Source of the DNA: Halotia branconii CENA392
GTDB taxonomy: Bacteria > Cyanobacteriota > Cyanobacteriia > Cyanobacteriales > Nostocaceae
Length of the DNA stretch: 64,000 nt
NCBI RefSeq assembly: GCF_029953635.1
Contig: NZ_CP124543.1
Span: forward strand, 62,001-126,000
Direction: 5' to 3'
Within the stretch, counting starts at the first letter, position 1. Every line of letters starts with the position of its first letter. Of the stretch, positions 63,906-64,000 are shown in pieces. The position numbers were made by a program, and so were the translations under genes. The notes under the pieces were generated by a model. That model ran no database searches, had not been told where the DNA came from, and saw nothing but the letters and a program-made list of their open reading frames with translations.

Positions 63906-64000
63906 TTAATTGCGTGGTGGTGTACGCCGATTACGAAGAAAATCTGGAATATCTAATCCAGTCTTTTCTTTGGGTTCTGCAACTGGTGTTGGGGGATTAA
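63906..64000 (-). CDS. ftsZ: C-terminal end of cell division protein FtsZ (partial)
   Basis: The minus strand reads PKEKTGLDIPDFLRNRR TPPRN then TAA. LDIPDFLRNRR is the conserved C-terminal peptide of cyanobacterial FtsZ, which binds its membrane anchors. The GTPase domain is outside the window. Confidence 0.9.
   Translation of the reverse strand, partial: NPPTPVAEPKEKTGLDIPDFLRNRRTPPRN

Overview
The window comes from a filamentous, Nostoc-like cyanobacterium. The evidence is psbU, btpA, sbtA/sbtB, a CphB-type phytochrome, the rimO-crhR gene pair, abundant GCGATCGC (HIP1) octamers, and intergenic regions full of short tandem heptamers (CTAGTCC, CCCAATG, CAGGGGA classes) and dispersed palindromes typical of that group.

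Layout. 0-6 kb: the end of an OmpR-type regulator, an arsenosugar cassette (arsM, a short Pit-type transporter, arsS), a small [2Fe-2S] protein, and the bicarbonate transporter sbtA with its PII-like partner sbtB. 6-15.7 kb: a biliverdin-type phytochrome kinase, a CheY-like receiver, PEP synthase, small membrane or exported proteins, tRNA-Val(UAC), a DUF2227-like protein and mazG. 15.7-31.4 kb: an accessory/defence region. It opens with an aldehyde dehydrogenase remnant and carries a NucS/DUF91-like nuclease, two Uma2 nucleases, an M48 protease and then a DNA phosphorothioation (Dnd) locus: Dnd-associated protein 4, an HNH nuclease with a probable phosphorothioate-binding N-domain, a gene remnant, dndB (reverse), dndC, an XRE regulator with a small gene, a MITE, dndD, a MazF/PemK toxin-antitoxin pair, dndE and the Dnd-linked methyltransferase. 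No dndA and no dndFGH restriction genes are present. 31.6-43.5 kb: AmpG-like permease, small membrane proteins, an acetyltransferase, a HEAT-repeat protein, a cupin, a frameshifted PQQ-type sugar dehydrogenase, a NACHT NTPase, and a CBS-PAS histidine kinase with a REC-EAL regulator. 44-64 kb: mainly housekeeping and photosynthesis genes (GH10-like hydrolase, TIGR03279 radical SAM protein, uppP, DUF3120 protein, psbU, nadB, CHASE2-PAS-GGDEF cyclase, VKOR-thioredoxin fusion, btpA, rimO-crhR) and the 3' end of ftsZ.

How genes work together. The Dnd genes should make sulfur-modified DNA: DndC activates the site, DndD/DndE act with it, DndB is the usual repressor/modulator, and sulfur would come from an unlinked cysteine desulfurase. 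The adjacent nuclease and toxin-antitoxin pair are candidate effectors or stabilisers. arsM and arsS act in sequence on arsenic. Kinase and REC-EAL regulator form a two-component c-di-GMP module, and the CHASE2-GGDEF protein would supply the opposing cyclase activity.

The most unusual items are the rearranged Dnd locus with its SBD-HNH nuclease, the transporter inside the arsM/arsS pair, an SbtB without the C-terminal cysteine motif, and repeat elements that have become coding sequence in several genes. All family assignments are from reading motifs; no database search was run.
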